Positions 27,261 to 37,387 are shown, numbered from the stretch's first letter. The stretch: DNA of 64,000 nucleotides from Vibrio variabilis (GCF_003263785.1 NZ_JYJK01000078.1:1-64000); one strand, 5' to 3'. The notes: generated by a model not told the origin, from the letters alone. A program made the numbers and translations.

Positions 27261-28606
27261 ATGGCCATCAAACGAGGATTGTATTGGTTTTATAACGACT
27301 TGCGGTTGCATGACAACGCACTGCTCTCCAAAGCAGCTAGAGAAGTAACCTCTCTTCACTGCGTGTTTTTTCCTGAATTAAAGACGCAGTTCGAACGTCG
27401 ATTTCTCCCGGTTGAAATCAATAATGATGCTAAGCAGCACTTCTTAATGCAGTCAGTCGGAGAGCTCAATCAGTCCCTCAGACAAATTGGGCAAGTGCTC
27501 CACAAGTTGGAGGCAGATAGCTTGGGGAAGCATCGCAGCAGTTAAGCGAACTCATTGGCCGTTATGACATTACTGACCTGTTTGTTGCACAAACAGCCAG
27601 CTGGTACGCTGAGACTGTGGTGGATCACTTGGCTCGTCATCATCCAAGACTCACCGTACATAGAGAAGAAAGTCACAGTCTGTTTTGTGAAAACACATTA
27701 CCTTTCGACTTATCTGATTTACCCGATTCATTTTCAAAGTTTCGAAAGCTGATAGAAAAGCAGCCCATTGCTCTTCCCGGAAGTACGGTGACTGAGCTGC
27801 CACCTCCGATTAACAATCGCCAAGGACTTCCTGAAGCGTACGGATGCTTCGAGCAGGTGGTAAATTTGGGAGAACAAGGTGTCCGGGGTGGCGAGCTTGC
27901 AGGACTTGCGCATGTGCGAGGATATTTCGAGACAGATGCCGCGCTGAGTTACAAGCAGACACGCAACGCGTTGGACGACTGGCGAAGTTCCACCAAGTTC
28001 TCGTTGTGGCTTGCCAATGGCAATGTGTCACCAAGAACGATTGTGAGTCAACTGCATCGGTTTGAAAGGCGGTTTGGTGCCAACGAGTCAACCTACTGGA
28101 TTGTGTTTGAGCTGCTGTGGCGTGAATACTTCCATTGGTATGCTCGCTGTCATGGCGCAAGATTGTTCGCGTTTTCAGGTATTAAGCACAAGTCGCCGCT
28201 GACTTCATTCTATGCACAGCGATTCCGTCAGTGGGTAAACGGCAACACCCCTTACCCCATTGTTAATGCCTGTATGCGTCAGCTGAAACAGACAGGTTAT
28301 ATGTCTAATCGTGGCCGACAGCTGGTGGCCAGTTGTCTTGTCCATGAACTCGCCATTGATTGGCGCTACGGCGCTAACTACTTTCAGCATACATTGATTG
28401 ATTACGATGTGGGCTCGAACTGGGGGAATTGGCAGTACTTGGCAGGTGTCGGGGCTGACCCGCGTGGTCATCGTAAGTTTGACTTACAAAAACAGACACA
28501 ACTCTATGATCCTGAGGAAGTTTTCATCCGTACGTGGGAAGGTGATGGCCTATCTATGAGTGTAGATGCAGTAGATATGGTGGATTGGCCACTTGATAAC
28601 GGTTAA
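27261..28606 (+). CDS. Cryptochrome DASH, frameshifted
   Basis: A 448-residue flavoprotein of the photolyase/cryptochrome family when repaired. The N-terminal antenna domain starts KRGLYWFYNDLRLHDN. The FAD-binding domain contains GGELAGLAHVRGYFETDAALSYKQTRN, KFSLWLANGNVSPR, ELLWREYFHWYARCHG and the DASH-type end (DYDVGSNWGNWQYLAGVGAD). The frame breaks at the GGGG of 27524-27527. One more G restores LGEASQQLSELIGRYDITDL and full collinearity. DASH proteins repair cyclobutane dimers in single-stranded DNA or act in light sensing. First of a plus-strand series with the photolyase-like gene, an SDR and others. Confidence 0.9.
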
Positions 28607-28697
28607 ATGACCCGCTAAAGGTGTCGCATCATAAAGACGAAGTCAAATATCACGGGCAAAACTGACTGCCAACATACAACAGAAAAGGAGAGTAGCG

Positions 28698-30248
28698 ATG
28701 GCGTATCACACGGTTCGACTCATATTGGGTGATCAACTCAACTTACAGCACTCTTGGTTTTCAGATGTAGAAAATGGCGTGCTCTATCTTATTGCTGAGT
28801 TAAAACAAGAGTCTGAGTATGTGACTCACCACATCCAAAAGCAGGTCGCCTTCTTTCTCGCCATGGAATCCTTTGCCCATGCCTTGTCTGAGCAGGGGCA
28901 TCACGTGGAGCATTTGACGCTTGATGATAGCGCTCGGTTTGAATCGTTAGACGAACTCATTTTCGCAAAGTGTTTACATCATGGCGCCGAGCATTTTCAG
29001 TACCAAAGACCTGACGAATGGCGTTTGCTCGAGCAACTGAGACAAATCGCACTACCAGATATCGCTGTGAAAGAGGTGGATACCGAGCACTTTCTGTTGC
29101 CGTTTTCAGAGATCGAAGCACTGTTTCCAAAGGGTAAAGCGATCGTTATGGATCGCTTTTATCGGAAAATGCGCAAGAAACATGGCATGTTGATGGAAAG
29201 CGAAGACAAACCGCTTGGAGGTAAGTGGAGCTTTGATGCTGACAACAGAAATAAACTGAAAAGCAACGACTTAAATGACTTACCTGCGCCTCTCCTGTTC
29301 GCCAACTCCACACGCGATGTCATCGATCGCATGGTGAGACACGATATTGAGTCCATTGGAGAGATTGGTCAGCAGTTGCTGTGGCCGATTAATCGCGAGC
29401 AATCGCTGAACTTACTCGCCCATTTTTGCCAGATCTGTTTACCCAACTTTGGCCGCTTTCAAGATGCCATGACGGCGGAGCATGAGTCGATGTGGAGTTT
29501 GTATCACAGTCGGTTGTCATTTTCACTCAACAGCAAAATGTTGTCTCCGTTGGAAGTGTTGTACGCCGCTATTAACACGTATTCTGAATCGGATGGCTCG
29601 ATCAGCTTAGCGCAGGTAGAAGGTTTCGTGCGTCAAATATTGGGTTGGCGCGAGTACATTCGTGGAATGTACTGGAGCAATATGCCGGAGTATCAATACA
29701 AAAATGCCCTTGAAGCATATCGGCCTTTGCCCAAGTTTTACTGGACTGGGCAAACGAAAATGCGCTGCATGCACCATGCCATCTCTCAATCGCTAGAGTT
29801 TGCCTATGCGCATCATATTCAACGTCTTATGGTCACAGGTAATTTTGCATTATTGACGGAAGTTGACCCAGACAAAGTTGAAGAGTGGTATCTCGGGATA
29901 TACGTCGATGCCATAGAGTGGGTTGAGATGCCTAATACGCGAGGAATGGCCTTGTACGCCGATGATGGGCTTATTGCGACCAAGCCGTATTGCTCAAGCG
30001 GTGGCTACATCAATAAGATGAGTGATTATTGTGGCGGCTGCTACTACAACGTAAAAGAGAGGAGTGGCGAGCAAGCGTGTCCTTTTAATGGCTTTTACTG
30101 GCGTTTCATGCACAAACATCGTGAAAAGCTCGCGAGAAACCCACGCGTTGCGATGATATATCGCACTTGGGATCGCATGGCGCCGGAAGTGCAAGACGAG
30201 CATTTGACGACAGCAGAAGCCAATTTAGCTCGAATTGACGAGCTATAA
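28698..30248 (+). CDS. Iron-sulfur photolyase-related protein (PhrB/FeS-BCP type)
   Basis: A 516-residue protein of the bacterial iron-sulfur cryptochrome/photolyase group. It begins TVRLILGDQLNLQHSWF, typical of deoxyribodipyrimidine photolyase-related proteins. FAD-binding segments include FVRQILGWREYIRGMYW and MVTGNFALLTEVDPDKVEEWY. Cysteines for the [4Fe-4S] cluster are near residues 437-460 (KPYCSSGGYI, DYCGGCYY, GEQACPFN). PhrB members repair (6-4) photoproducts. It lies 91 bp downstream of the cryptochrome DASH gene and 26 bp upstream of an SDR gene. Confidence 0.92.
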   Translation: MAYHTVRLILGDQLNLQHSWFSDVENGVLYLIAELKQESEYVTHHIQKQVAFFLAMESFAHALSEQGHHVEHLTLDDSARFESLDELIFAKCLHHGAEHFQYQRPDEWRLLEQLRQIALPDIAVKEVDTEHFLLPFSEIEALFPKGKAIVMDRFYRKMRKKHGMLMESEDKPLGGKWSFDADNRNKLKSNDLNDLPAPLLFANSTRDVIDRMVRHDIESIGEIGQQLLWPINREQSLNLLAHFCQICLPNFGRFQDAMTAEHESMWSLYHSRLSFSLNSKMLSPLEVLYAAINTYSESDGSISLAQVEGFVRQILGWREYIRGMYWSNMPEYQYKNALEAYRPLPKFYWTGQTKMRCMHHAISQSLEFAYAHHIQRLMVTGNFALLTEVDPDKVEEWYLGIYVDAIEWVEMPNTRGMALYADDGLIATKPYCSSGGYINKMSDYCGGCYYNVKERSGEQACPFNGFYWRFMHKHREKLARNPRVAMIYRTWDRMAPEVQDEHLTTAEANLARIDEL

Positions 30249-30274
30249 ATCATGACACTGTTTAGGAGCAAGGG

Positions 30275-31038
30275 ATGTCAGATTTAGGGTTAAACGTTTT
30301 GATTGTTGGTGGCTCAGGCGGCATTGGTTGGGCACTATGCAAAACTCTATCTACCCTTCCTAACGTGACCGTCATGGCTACATATCGACAAGGTATTCCG
30401 GCAGAAGCAGAAGACTATAGTGACATTGTTTGGCTGCCTTTAGATGTATGCGAGCCTTCGCAATACGCGCCTCTGGTTGAAGGGATAACAGAGGTTCTAT
30501 CTGGAAATAAGGCAGCTAGGCAATCTGCTTGCCTGGATTGGGTGATAAACTGCGTTGGTCAGCTTTCTATCGACCACGAGCTGCCTGAGAAAAATCTCAA
30601 ATCTATTGAGGCTGATCGGTTTACTAAAGCGATGCAGATCAACACATTACCAACTCTGCTTCTTGCTCAGCATCTACAGTCTTTATTGAGGCGCTCCGCT
30701 GCACCTCGTTTTGCAACGGTGTCAGCTCGCGTTGGCAGTATCAGTGATAACGGTTTAGGGGGTGGTATAGCTACCGCTGCTCGAAAGCGGCACTAAATAT
30801 GGCGCTGAAAAATATCAGTATTGAGTGGGGGCGGTTGATGCCCAACTCCTGCACGGTTGCTTTGCATCCTGGGACGACCGATACCTCTCTTTCAAAACCT
30901 TTTCAAGCCAATGTGCCTGAGCACAAGTTGTTTTCAGCAGACAAAACCGCACGCTTGCTAATGAGTGTGTTGATGTCTCTGCAGCGTGAGAATAATGGCC
31001 AGTTTCTTGCGTTCGATGGTTCACTGATCGAATGGTAA
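30275..31038 (+). CDS. Short-chain dehydrogenase/reductase (CsgA-like), frameshifted
   Basis: A 254-residue NAD(P)-dependent SDR when repaired. The N-terminal Rossmann motif is VGGSGGIGWAL. As sequenced, the frame ends at 30796 after GLGGGIATAARKRH. Adding one T at about 30763 gives GLGGWYSYRCSKAALNMALK, which restores the catalytic YxxxK (YRCSK). The rest runs through LHPGTTDTSLSKPFQANVP to GQFLAFDGSLIEW. It follows the photolyase-like gene by 26 bp and is probably co-transcribed. The substrate is unknown. Its 3' end overlaps the convergent DUF2256 gene by 18 bp. Confidence 0.88.
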
Positions 31039-31173
31039 TCGATGTTTATTAGAAGCACAGCGCTTTGAGCAATATTTCACATCATCCCAGCAGCGTTGCC
31101 ATTTCTTGCGCCAGTTAAAGTGGCGGCGACACACGGGGCACAGTTTACTCGGCAGATGGGCTTTGTTGTGCAT
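31021..31173 (-). CDS. DUF2256 small zinc-finger-like protein
   Basis: A 50-residue basic protein, MHNKAHLPSKLCPVCRRHFN through KYCSKRCASNKHR. It has the CxxC ... CW ... CxxxC pattern and WRKKWQRCWDDVKYCS block of DUF2256, a family often found beside photolyase genes. The open frame extends upstream through a 21-bp repeat array, but the internal ATG at 31171-31173 gives the conserved product. Function unknown; it probably binds one zinc. Convergent overlap of 18 bp with the SDR gene. Confidence 0.82.
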   Translation of the reverse strand: MHNKAHLPSKLCPVCRRHFNWRKKWQRCWDDVKYCSKRCASNKHRLPFDQ

Positions 31174-31208
31174 AGGTAACTCATGTCTAGTTCGGTATGA
31201 TCCTATAC

Positions 31209-31269
31209 GAAACTCCGCTGTAGATAGATGAAACTCGGCTGTAGATAGATGAAACTCGGCTGTGGATAG
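31209..31269. repeat. Three 21-bp tandem repeats upstream of DUF2256
   Basis: Three copies of GAAACTCGGCTGTAGATAG (one or two substitutions per copy) separated by AT, period 21 bp. The array lies 35 bp upstream of the DUF2256 start on the minus strand. In frame it would read STAEFHL repeats, but it looks like upstream regulatory or slipped DNA. Confidence 0.75.
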
Positions 31270-31371
31270 GAGCAAATGTGACTATGATTCCGTGGTTGCT
31301 TCAGGTTTATTGAGATATTCCCTCGTTTATTATCTATTCTTTACACAGCAGTGGTGTAAAAGGTTATTCTC

Positions 31372-32170
31372 ATGAAACTCGATATTTATCAGTAAACGCG
31401 TTTACCGCAGAGCCGTTTAAAGGCAACCCCGCAGGGTTTGTGTTACGCAGCAGCCGCTGCCGGCATCATTGATGCTCAATATCGCAAAGGAAATGGCGAT
31501 TTCAGAAACCGCGTTTTTGTCGCTTAGCGATAACCGACTTCGCTGGTTCACGCCGCAAATCGAGGTCGCGCTTTGTGGTCATGGCACTCTGGCTACCGTT
31601 AATGTACTAGATGAACTTGGGTTGCTAGGTGAAAGAGGGACGTTTACGTTTCACACCTTATCTGGCGATTTGTCTGCGCAAAAATCTGGTGCGCGAATTT
31701 CAATGGATTTTCCTTTGTTTCCACCACTCCCACGAGCATCCATGTCAACCGAGCGTTTGGCTGCGTTAGGGCTTAGCAGCGATGATGTTGAGTTTGTTGG
31801 AGAAGTCGAAGGTGGGAAAGATTTCTTAGTTCTGAAACATGAAGACAGTTTGCATCATCTGCGTCCAAACTTTAATGCATTATTAGAATCGGATGGCAGG
31901 GCAGTGATCGCCACAGCCCAATCTTCGAGAAGCGATGTCGATTTTATTGCCCGTTACTTTGCTCCTTGGGTTGGGGTGAATGAAGACCCTGTAACAGGTT
32001 CCGCCTACTGCGCTCTCGCGCCATACTGGGCAGAAAAACTTGGCAAGTGCTCACTTGTAGGCTATCAGGATTCAGAGCGAGGTGGCTACGTTGGTATGAT
32101 GGTGAAAGGTGAGCGTATTGAGCTGTGTGGCCAGGCTGTGACCCTAATTAGGGGGACGATCGATGTTTAA
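31372..32170 (+). CDS. PhzF family phenazine biosynthesis-like protein, two frameshifts
   Basis: A 266-residue PhzF-family (diaminopimelate-epimerase fold) protein when repaired. The start ATG 31372 reads MKLDIYQ and hits TAA at 31393; one G at 31392 gives MKLDIYQVNAFTAEPFKGNPAG. A second missing G at GGG 31434-31436 restores GVCVTQQPLPASLMLNIAKE. The remaining sequence is intact: ETAFLSL, CGHGTLATVNVL, and the C-terminal VGVNEDPVTGSAYCALAPYW. Small-molecule isomerase function is likely; the substrate is unknown. The two breaks are 42 bp apart. Confidence 0.88.
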
Positions 32171-32248
32171 TACTGGTTTTCTAATTTCATAACGCGCTGA
32201 TTTTCGGTAGTCTTTGCCTTTCTATCCCGACGTGAATCTGGAGATTTT

Positions 32249-32485
32249 ATGATTGAACACCAACAAGAACGTCAACGTTTTGTGGTTGCGAAAGATGGCC
32301 ACGAAAGTGTATTGGAGTATAAATTAAACGGTAACAGCATTAACTTTACTCGTACTTATGTGCCGGATGTATTTCGTGGGCAAGGTATCGCCAAACAATT
32401 GGTTGATCAGGGTTTGGAATGGGCTCGTGCGGAGCAGTTTGATATCGAAGCGGACTGTTGGTACGTTGCGAAGTTTTTAGACTGA
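32249..32485 (+). CDS. Small GNAT-like N-acetyltransferase (YjdJ type)
   Basis: A 78-residue protein with the single-motif GNAT fold of YjdJ-like proteins. It runs from FVVAKDGHESVLEYKLNGNS through the acetyl-CoA loop VFRGQGIAKQLVDQGLEWA (about residues 41-59) to DCWYVAKFLD. It is far shorter than ordinary acetyltransferases but typical of this subgroup. Substrate unknown. Confidence 0.85.
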   Translation: MIEHQQERQRFVVAKDGHESVLEYKLNGNSINFTRTYVPDVFRGQGIAKQLVDQGLEWARAEQFDIEADCWYVAKFLD

Positions 32486-32541
32486 CTTCATTTTAGAACG
32501 GCGAATCGTCAGTGACGGTTCGCCGATCGGCTTATTATTGG

Positions 32542-34379
32542 CTATCGATTGGGATCAAAAGGATAGGGATCGAGTCCATTACTCACCCCGTCATCGTCAC
32601 TATCGTTATAAATGCCATCTACGGGCGCCTGTCCCCACTCTTCTAACGAGCGGTTAATGGCTTTAGACACAGATACGTTGTCAAAATATAGGGTTCTCGC
32701 GTCACGAATCTCAGTGTACATACCTAGCTTGGTATAACCATTGTTACCAATCAGTAGCGTTTTACCTGTGCGATCGAGTTTCAATTCACCGTTTACCCAG
32801 ATCATCACACGACCATCAGCGTCTAACGATTTTTTGAAGTAGACCCGAATATCCGTCCAAGTGTCTTGCGGCGCAACGCCAAGATCCATCGTTGGGTAGT
32901 TAGGTGCGTGGTAGGTGAGCTTAAAGTCGCCGTTGTTGCTCAGTCGAATAGCGCCATGTGGCCCCGAGCTAAAGGATTTCCACTGCGTAACGATAATGGA
33001 GTACTTAGTGATGTTTTGCCATGATGCATCAGGGCGAATACTGGCACTGTAATAGTAATCATCCCCCGGCGCGAAATTGTAATCACTGTTCATAAAGGCA
33101 ATTTCACTGCGATACGCCGGTGGCTCTCCATAAAACTTGAGCACATGCTCACCCGTTCTTGCCCAAGGGACGTTCTCTACTTGGTAATAATGGTAGCTAG
33201 CTGGCTCTTTTGTCAGTGAGTCATAGCTACTTGAAAATGAAGCCGTCAACGCTTGATTTAATCCTGATTGAGGGTCACCATTTTCGAAACCGGCAGTGTA
33301 GATAGGGGCAGCATCCTCAATAGGTGTCGTGCGATCTATTTGCACGCTTACCCATTCTGGGTCGGATACATTGAATCCATCATCAACGCGGTAGCTAAAT
33401 TCATCAAGACCAACGAAATCAGCAGAAGGCGTATACAGAACTTTGCCTTCAGCGATACTGATGGAGCCATATGTTGGCTGTTCTGTCAGTACAATGGTGA
33501 GTTGATCGTTTTCAGGATCATTATCATTGGCGAGTACATCACACAGCAACTGCTGATTTTCCGCGCCGATACATTGATCCGGTTGAGTGCTGGTGGCGAT
33601 ATTTTCTGAACGTGTTGGGTCGAGAGGGTAATCATCATCGACATCGGGAACGCCATCATTGTCATCATCAGGGTCTTGGTTGTCACCTAGATCGTCTTTG
33701 TCTGAATCTTTAGTTTCTGCTGGATCGTTAGGGAAGGCATCTTCGGCATCGACAACACCGTCACCATCGGAATCCTTTGACAGTGGTGACAGATCGAATT
33801 GCATTCTGTCGACACGTACCGAGCCATCTCGAGCAAAAAGAGTAAACGTGTGCTCACCGGCGGCTAGAAAAAGAGTATGTGGTTGGGTTTGCTCAAAGTT
33901 TCTTGTTTCCCCTGTACTTGACAGGAAGGGCATTTCGACCAGGATCGTATCCCCTTCATGCAGTTCGAGAGAGCGAACTTTTGTCGACTTAGAGCCAAGC
34001 CAGGCAGAAAATTCATAATAACCCGATTCAGGGACACTTACGGTGTAGTTCATCCATTCACCGCGACCAAACCAGCCGACATGGACTTTGCCATCGTGAG
34101 TGGAAAAATCGACCCCTTCGTTTCGATAATTCTTTGACCCTAGGTTGTCCGCTTCTCTATCCGAGTAAGCAATATTTTGACCACCGAGATCGAAGTCTTC
34201 CGCTTCAATGACAGTGGGCAACTCATGAAACGGCAGAGCCATTTGGCCGGATCCCAAGGGAATACATCAAGACTGTCATTGATACCATCTCCATCGGTAT
34301 CGTTCGCCAACGCTGTTGTCGACGCACAGGCAAGCGCAATAGCCATCACCAGTGTTCGATTTTTTATGGTTGTGGACAT
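32542..34379 (-). CDS. Secreted CBM6/thrombospondin-3/polysaccharide-lyase-like protein, frameshifted
   Basis: A 612-residue exported protein when repaired. The N-terminus has a signal peptide (TLVMAIALACASTTALA) and a calcium-binding DTDGDGINDSLD repeat. It is followed, after a one-base gap at 34239-34240 (coding strand TGG CTC should be TGG GCT), by a CBM6-like domain (IEAEDFDLGG ... WMNYTVSVPESGYYEFSAWL). Next come several thrombospondin type 3 Asp repeats, a cadherin-like/Big domain (YTPSADFVGLDEFSYRV), and a C-terminal jelly-roll. The jelly-roll resembles the Polysacc_lyase (heparin lyase-like/PL20) fold (YRSEIAFM, ITQWKSFSSGPHGA-like, FDNVSVSK). A final DSDDDGVSNGLDPYPFDPNR repeat closes it. 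It probably degrades an extracellular algal or uronic polysaccharide; the lyase activity is inferred. Confidence 0.8.
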
Positions 34380-34404
34380 AGTGCCACTCCTTATTTATGG
34401 GTAA

Positions 34405-34931
34405 GCAGAGCTACACCGCCAGGCGTACTTGGCGGTGGATATTGAAAATAGGAGTGCACTCATCTTCAACATAGCGAAGTTAATTTATATATCAAACTGG
34501 GTTTATATTGGCCTGGTGAATAGTTTGCTGAGTGTGGTTCGTAAAGTAAATATCTGTTGTCGCTTTCTATATTAACCACGAGAAAGTGACGGTTTTGATT
34601 ATTTAGACCTTATATTTCGTATGGTTAACTTAAAGCGCAGCGAATCTAAGCGTGTAAATTTTACGAGCTCAGGAGACAAAACTATGATTTTGCTTCCGCA
34701 TTAGAGGGGGCGTATTGAGGTAAGTAGTATCGAGTTCAAGATTGCCCGCATTTTGCTATCTCTCAGTTGTTAATAGTTTTTATATCAATAAGTTGTGCTA
34801 CCCGTTTTCTCAATGTTCTATCGACCACTAATATGTCGTAATTTGGAACAAAAATCCCTTCATCCCCTCCTAGTACAGGTAGTACCCGTTTGATATGCTA
34901 ACAATGGATCGGTGGTTTGGAGAGAGGTAAC
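34405..34931. other. Intergenic region between divergent secreted-protein genes
   Basis: This gap holds the promoters of the lyase-like gene (minus strand) and of the lipase lipoprotein (plus strand). It is AT-rich. I see no ORF with a convincing ribosome-binding site, no strong palindrome and no recognisable operator. Confidence 0.4.
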
Positions 34932-35774
34932 ATGATGCGGAACAATTGGGCACTGCTTGTACCCGCAATATTACTCGTAGGATGTAGCAAACCCGAAATG
35001 GAGGTCACTGACGCGCAGTATCAAGCTCATCATGGCGAGCAGGTCGTGATAGTGCATGGTTTAGCGCGTAGCGCTTGGTCGATGCAAAATATGTCGAAGG
35101 GCATTGCAGATCAAGGTTATCAAGTCTGTGTTGTAGACTATCCAACGTTGCGTCAACCTATCGAAAACACCTTGGATAAAAGTGCCGAAGAATTGTCACG
35201 CTGTATCTCAGAGTTCAATGACTCTAAACAGAAGAGAGATAGTCAGGCGGTAGCGAAGCATGCTTCTGGTGAACACGTACCCACCAACTTTGCTTTAAAA
35301 AATCACGCCAAGATCCATTTTGTAGGCCACTCCCTTGGCGGTTTGGTGATTCGCTCTTATCTTGCCGAGCATCCTGATTTTGTTCATTCTGAGCAAATGG
35401 GCAATGTGGTTTTTGTAGGCACTCCTAATCATGGCAGTGATGTTGCGGATTTTTTTTCTGATACCTGGATGCTGTCATTAGTGGGTGGCACCGCAGAATC
35501 ATTGACGACAAACCCGGAGAGCTTTCCAAACCGTCTTCCGCTTCCCAACTATAACTTTGGTGTCATTGCTGGCACCCAAAGTTACCCAGTGTTCAATAGT
35601 ATGTTTGCTAAAACCAATGATGGTTTGGTGTCCGTTGAGTCAACAAAGTTAAAAGGCATGCAAGACTTTATCGAAGTAGACATTAAGCATGACAGGTTGC
35701 GCCGAGATCCTTACGTGACGGGGCTCATTGTGCAGTTTTTGCAGTCAGGGCAATTTGAACCGGACAGTGAATAA
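34932..35774 (+). CDS. Lipase/alpha-beta hydrolase lipoprotein
   Basis: A 280-residue lipoprotein from ATG 34932 (AGAGAGG upstream). The signal peptide ends in the lipobox LLVGCS, so the mature N-terminal Cys is acylated. The alpha/beta-hydrolase fold has HGLARSAWSM (about residue 43) and the lipase nucleophile motif GHSLGG (about 133). Also visible are FVGTPNHGSDVADFFSD, an Asp in KTNDGLVSVEST and a His in IKHDRLRRD. Related to the triacylglycerol lipase-like/permease-associated lipases of gamma-proteobacteria. Location: outer or inner membrane, periplasmic or surface-exposed. Confidence 0.85.
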   Translation: MMRNNWALLVPAILLVGCSKPEMEVTDAQYQAHHGEQVVIVHGLARSAWSMQNMSKGIADQGYQVCVVDYPTLRQPIENTLDKSAEELSRCISEFNDSKQKRDSQAVAKHASGEHVPTNFALKNHAKIHFVGHSLGGLVIRSYLAEHPDFVHSEQMGNVVFVGTPNHGSDVADFFSDTWMLSLVGGTAESLTTNPESFPNRLPLPNYNFGVIAGTQSYPVFNSMFAKTNDGLVSVESTKLKGMQDFIEVDIKHDRLRRDPYVTGLIVQFLQSGQFEPDSE

Positions 35775-35841
35775 ATCCAAAGGCCGGTTCTTTTAACTGT
35801 TTTCGATTCTTCTAACCGCTCTCGATGCTTCTATCTTCTCT

Positions 35842-36930
35842 CTATGCTGATGGTCGCACGCCGTAAGGCAACTGCTTAAAGAGCTTTGGATCCGATGACA
35901 CATTGGGTCCAATATAAGGTGCTCTCCAGTCGAGTAACATAATGGCGAGTACGTTACGATGCTCGCCATAAGCAAAATCGAAATCGCCAGAAACTGATGG
36001 GATCATGCCATGTTTCTTATCAACGGCACGAGCGATAGCGGCGCGAGCTTTCGTTACAACAGGATCATCATGAAGTCCTGCTAACAAAAAGCTGATCCCA
36101 ACTTCAGCAATAATATCCTCCTTGGTGTGCTTGATGATGTCATCGATGTTGCGACGGAAATAATCGTAAATCCATTGATGGTCTTTTTCATTGACTGGGC
36201 GTTGATAGTAACCAGAATCCGCCAAAATGATGTGCGTCATGCCATAGAGTTTGTTGCCAAACTGCTGCTTGCTTAAGCGGTAGTCTTCGCTATCTGGGTA
36301 AGTGCGTTGGAACGCGTCGACAAACTCAGAAACTAAATCTTGCTCACCGATCTGCCTTAACCAATACGCTTGGTTAGCCAGTTGCGCTGCCCATGCGGTA
36401 ATCATTGTCTTATCAGTCAGAATGCTTTCAAAATCGTAGCTTCGAAGCACCTTGCGCAATTTTTGGTCAGACTTATGAGTGACTCCATATTCTTGCAATC
36501 TGGCGAGATACCGTAAAAGGTCGAGTCCCATATAGAAGTAGTCTGGGTTGTTTTTGGTTGCAGCATAACGGCGCTGGCTGCGCTCGTCTTTACCTTTTTT
36601 GTATTCATTTAGGCGAGCAAGAGAGTGCTGACGAATTGCGTTGGGCGTGGTGACGTCGGCGGCTATTTGATTGAGTCGGTCAGTCACATTAGCAAGGTCG
36701 ACCAAAATGGTGGTGTGGTATTTCTCATCTTGAGTTTGGCGGTACATGCGTAAGCCAAAATGCCCTTGTTTATAGGGAGATAGAGAGAATAGCTTGGACT
36801 CGTAAGTATCTTTAACCACGTTCGCGTATGCCTGAAGCTGGCCAGGGGAGTTGTTTAGATCGAAGATACTAGCACCGGTGACCAAAAAGGCACTCAGAAT
36901 TAGAATCAGCAGTCTTTTATTCAATAGCAT
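35842..36930 (-). CDS. DUF3541-like exported protein
   Basis: A 362-residue protein with an N-terminal hydrophobic signal/anchor (LLILILSAFLVTGASIF) and an all-alpha body. The body carries aromatic-rich helices such as YFYMGLDLLRYLARLQEYG, FGNKLYGMTHIILADSGYYQR and EVGISFLLAGLHDDP. It ends with DFDFAYGEHRNVLAIMLLDW. This matches my memory of the DUF3541 family found in vibrios. Alpha/alpha-toroid enzymes share this kind of helix pattern, but no catalytic residue is identified and no function is claimed. Confidence 0.7.
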   Translation of the reverse strand: MLLNKRLLILILSAFLVTGASIFDLNNSPGQLQAYANVVKDTYESKLFSLSPYKQGHFGLRMYRQTQDEKYHTTILVDLANVTDRLNQIAADVTTPNAIRQHSLARLNEYKKGKDERSQRRYAATKNNPDYFYMGLDLLRYLARLQEYGVTHKSDQKLRKVLRSYDFESILTDKTMITAWAAQLANQAYWLRQIGEQDLVSEFVDAFQRTYPDSEDYRLSKQQFGNKLYGMTHIILADSGYYQRPVNEKDHQWIYDYFRRNIDDIIKHTKEDIIAEVGISFLLAGLHDDPVVTKARAAIARAVDKKHGMIPSVSGDFDFAYGEHRNVLAIMLLDWRAPYIGPNVSSDPKLFKQLPYGVRPSA

Positions 36931-37226
36931 AGCATTTACCCAGTGGATTGAGATCTACCAAGTGTAGGAACAAACTGACGGCGCTTTGTAATGGTTGGGT
37001 AAAACTTATTGTTGCTCTGAATGTATGCTGTCAAAATGCGTGAAAGTGAGTAGTTAGCTTTAATTGATTGTCGTGGTGAATGGTTTGGCTTGGGGTTATT
37101 TGCGCTGATTATTTGCACAGTGAAATGACGCTAATTCTTTGCTGATCTTTGAATTTCTTGTCTATGCTGAGAAAGCGAGGCACGGAGACTGCCCGTAGAA
37201 CAAGACTTTAGCAAGGAGTATTCATA

Positions 37227-37382
37227 ATGAAGTCATTAGTAGTGTTCGTGCTAAGCACGGTATGTTCGTTTTTTGCTTTGGCTGATGATGCAGGTGAGCC
37301 AGGCAATATCTGTTTAACTGATACTGGGTTGGTGGTGACCACTCATCTCGATACCTGTCCTAAAAACATGAAAAAACTCTAA
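37227..37382 (+). CDS. Small exported peptide (51 residues)
   Basis: ATG 37227 is preceded by a strong ribosome-binding site (AAGGAG). The product is MKSLVVFVLSTVCSFFALAD followed by 31 residues with two cysteines (NICLT ... LDTCPKN). The first 19 residues are a clear signal peptide, so the mature product is a roughly 32-residue periplasmic or secreted peptide, perhaps with one disulfide. A hairpin follows 5 bp after the stop. No family recognised. Confidence 0.65.
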   Translation: MKSLVVFVLSTVCSFFALADDAGEPGNICLTDTGLVVTTHLDTCPKNMKKL

Positions 37383-37387
37383 CCTGA

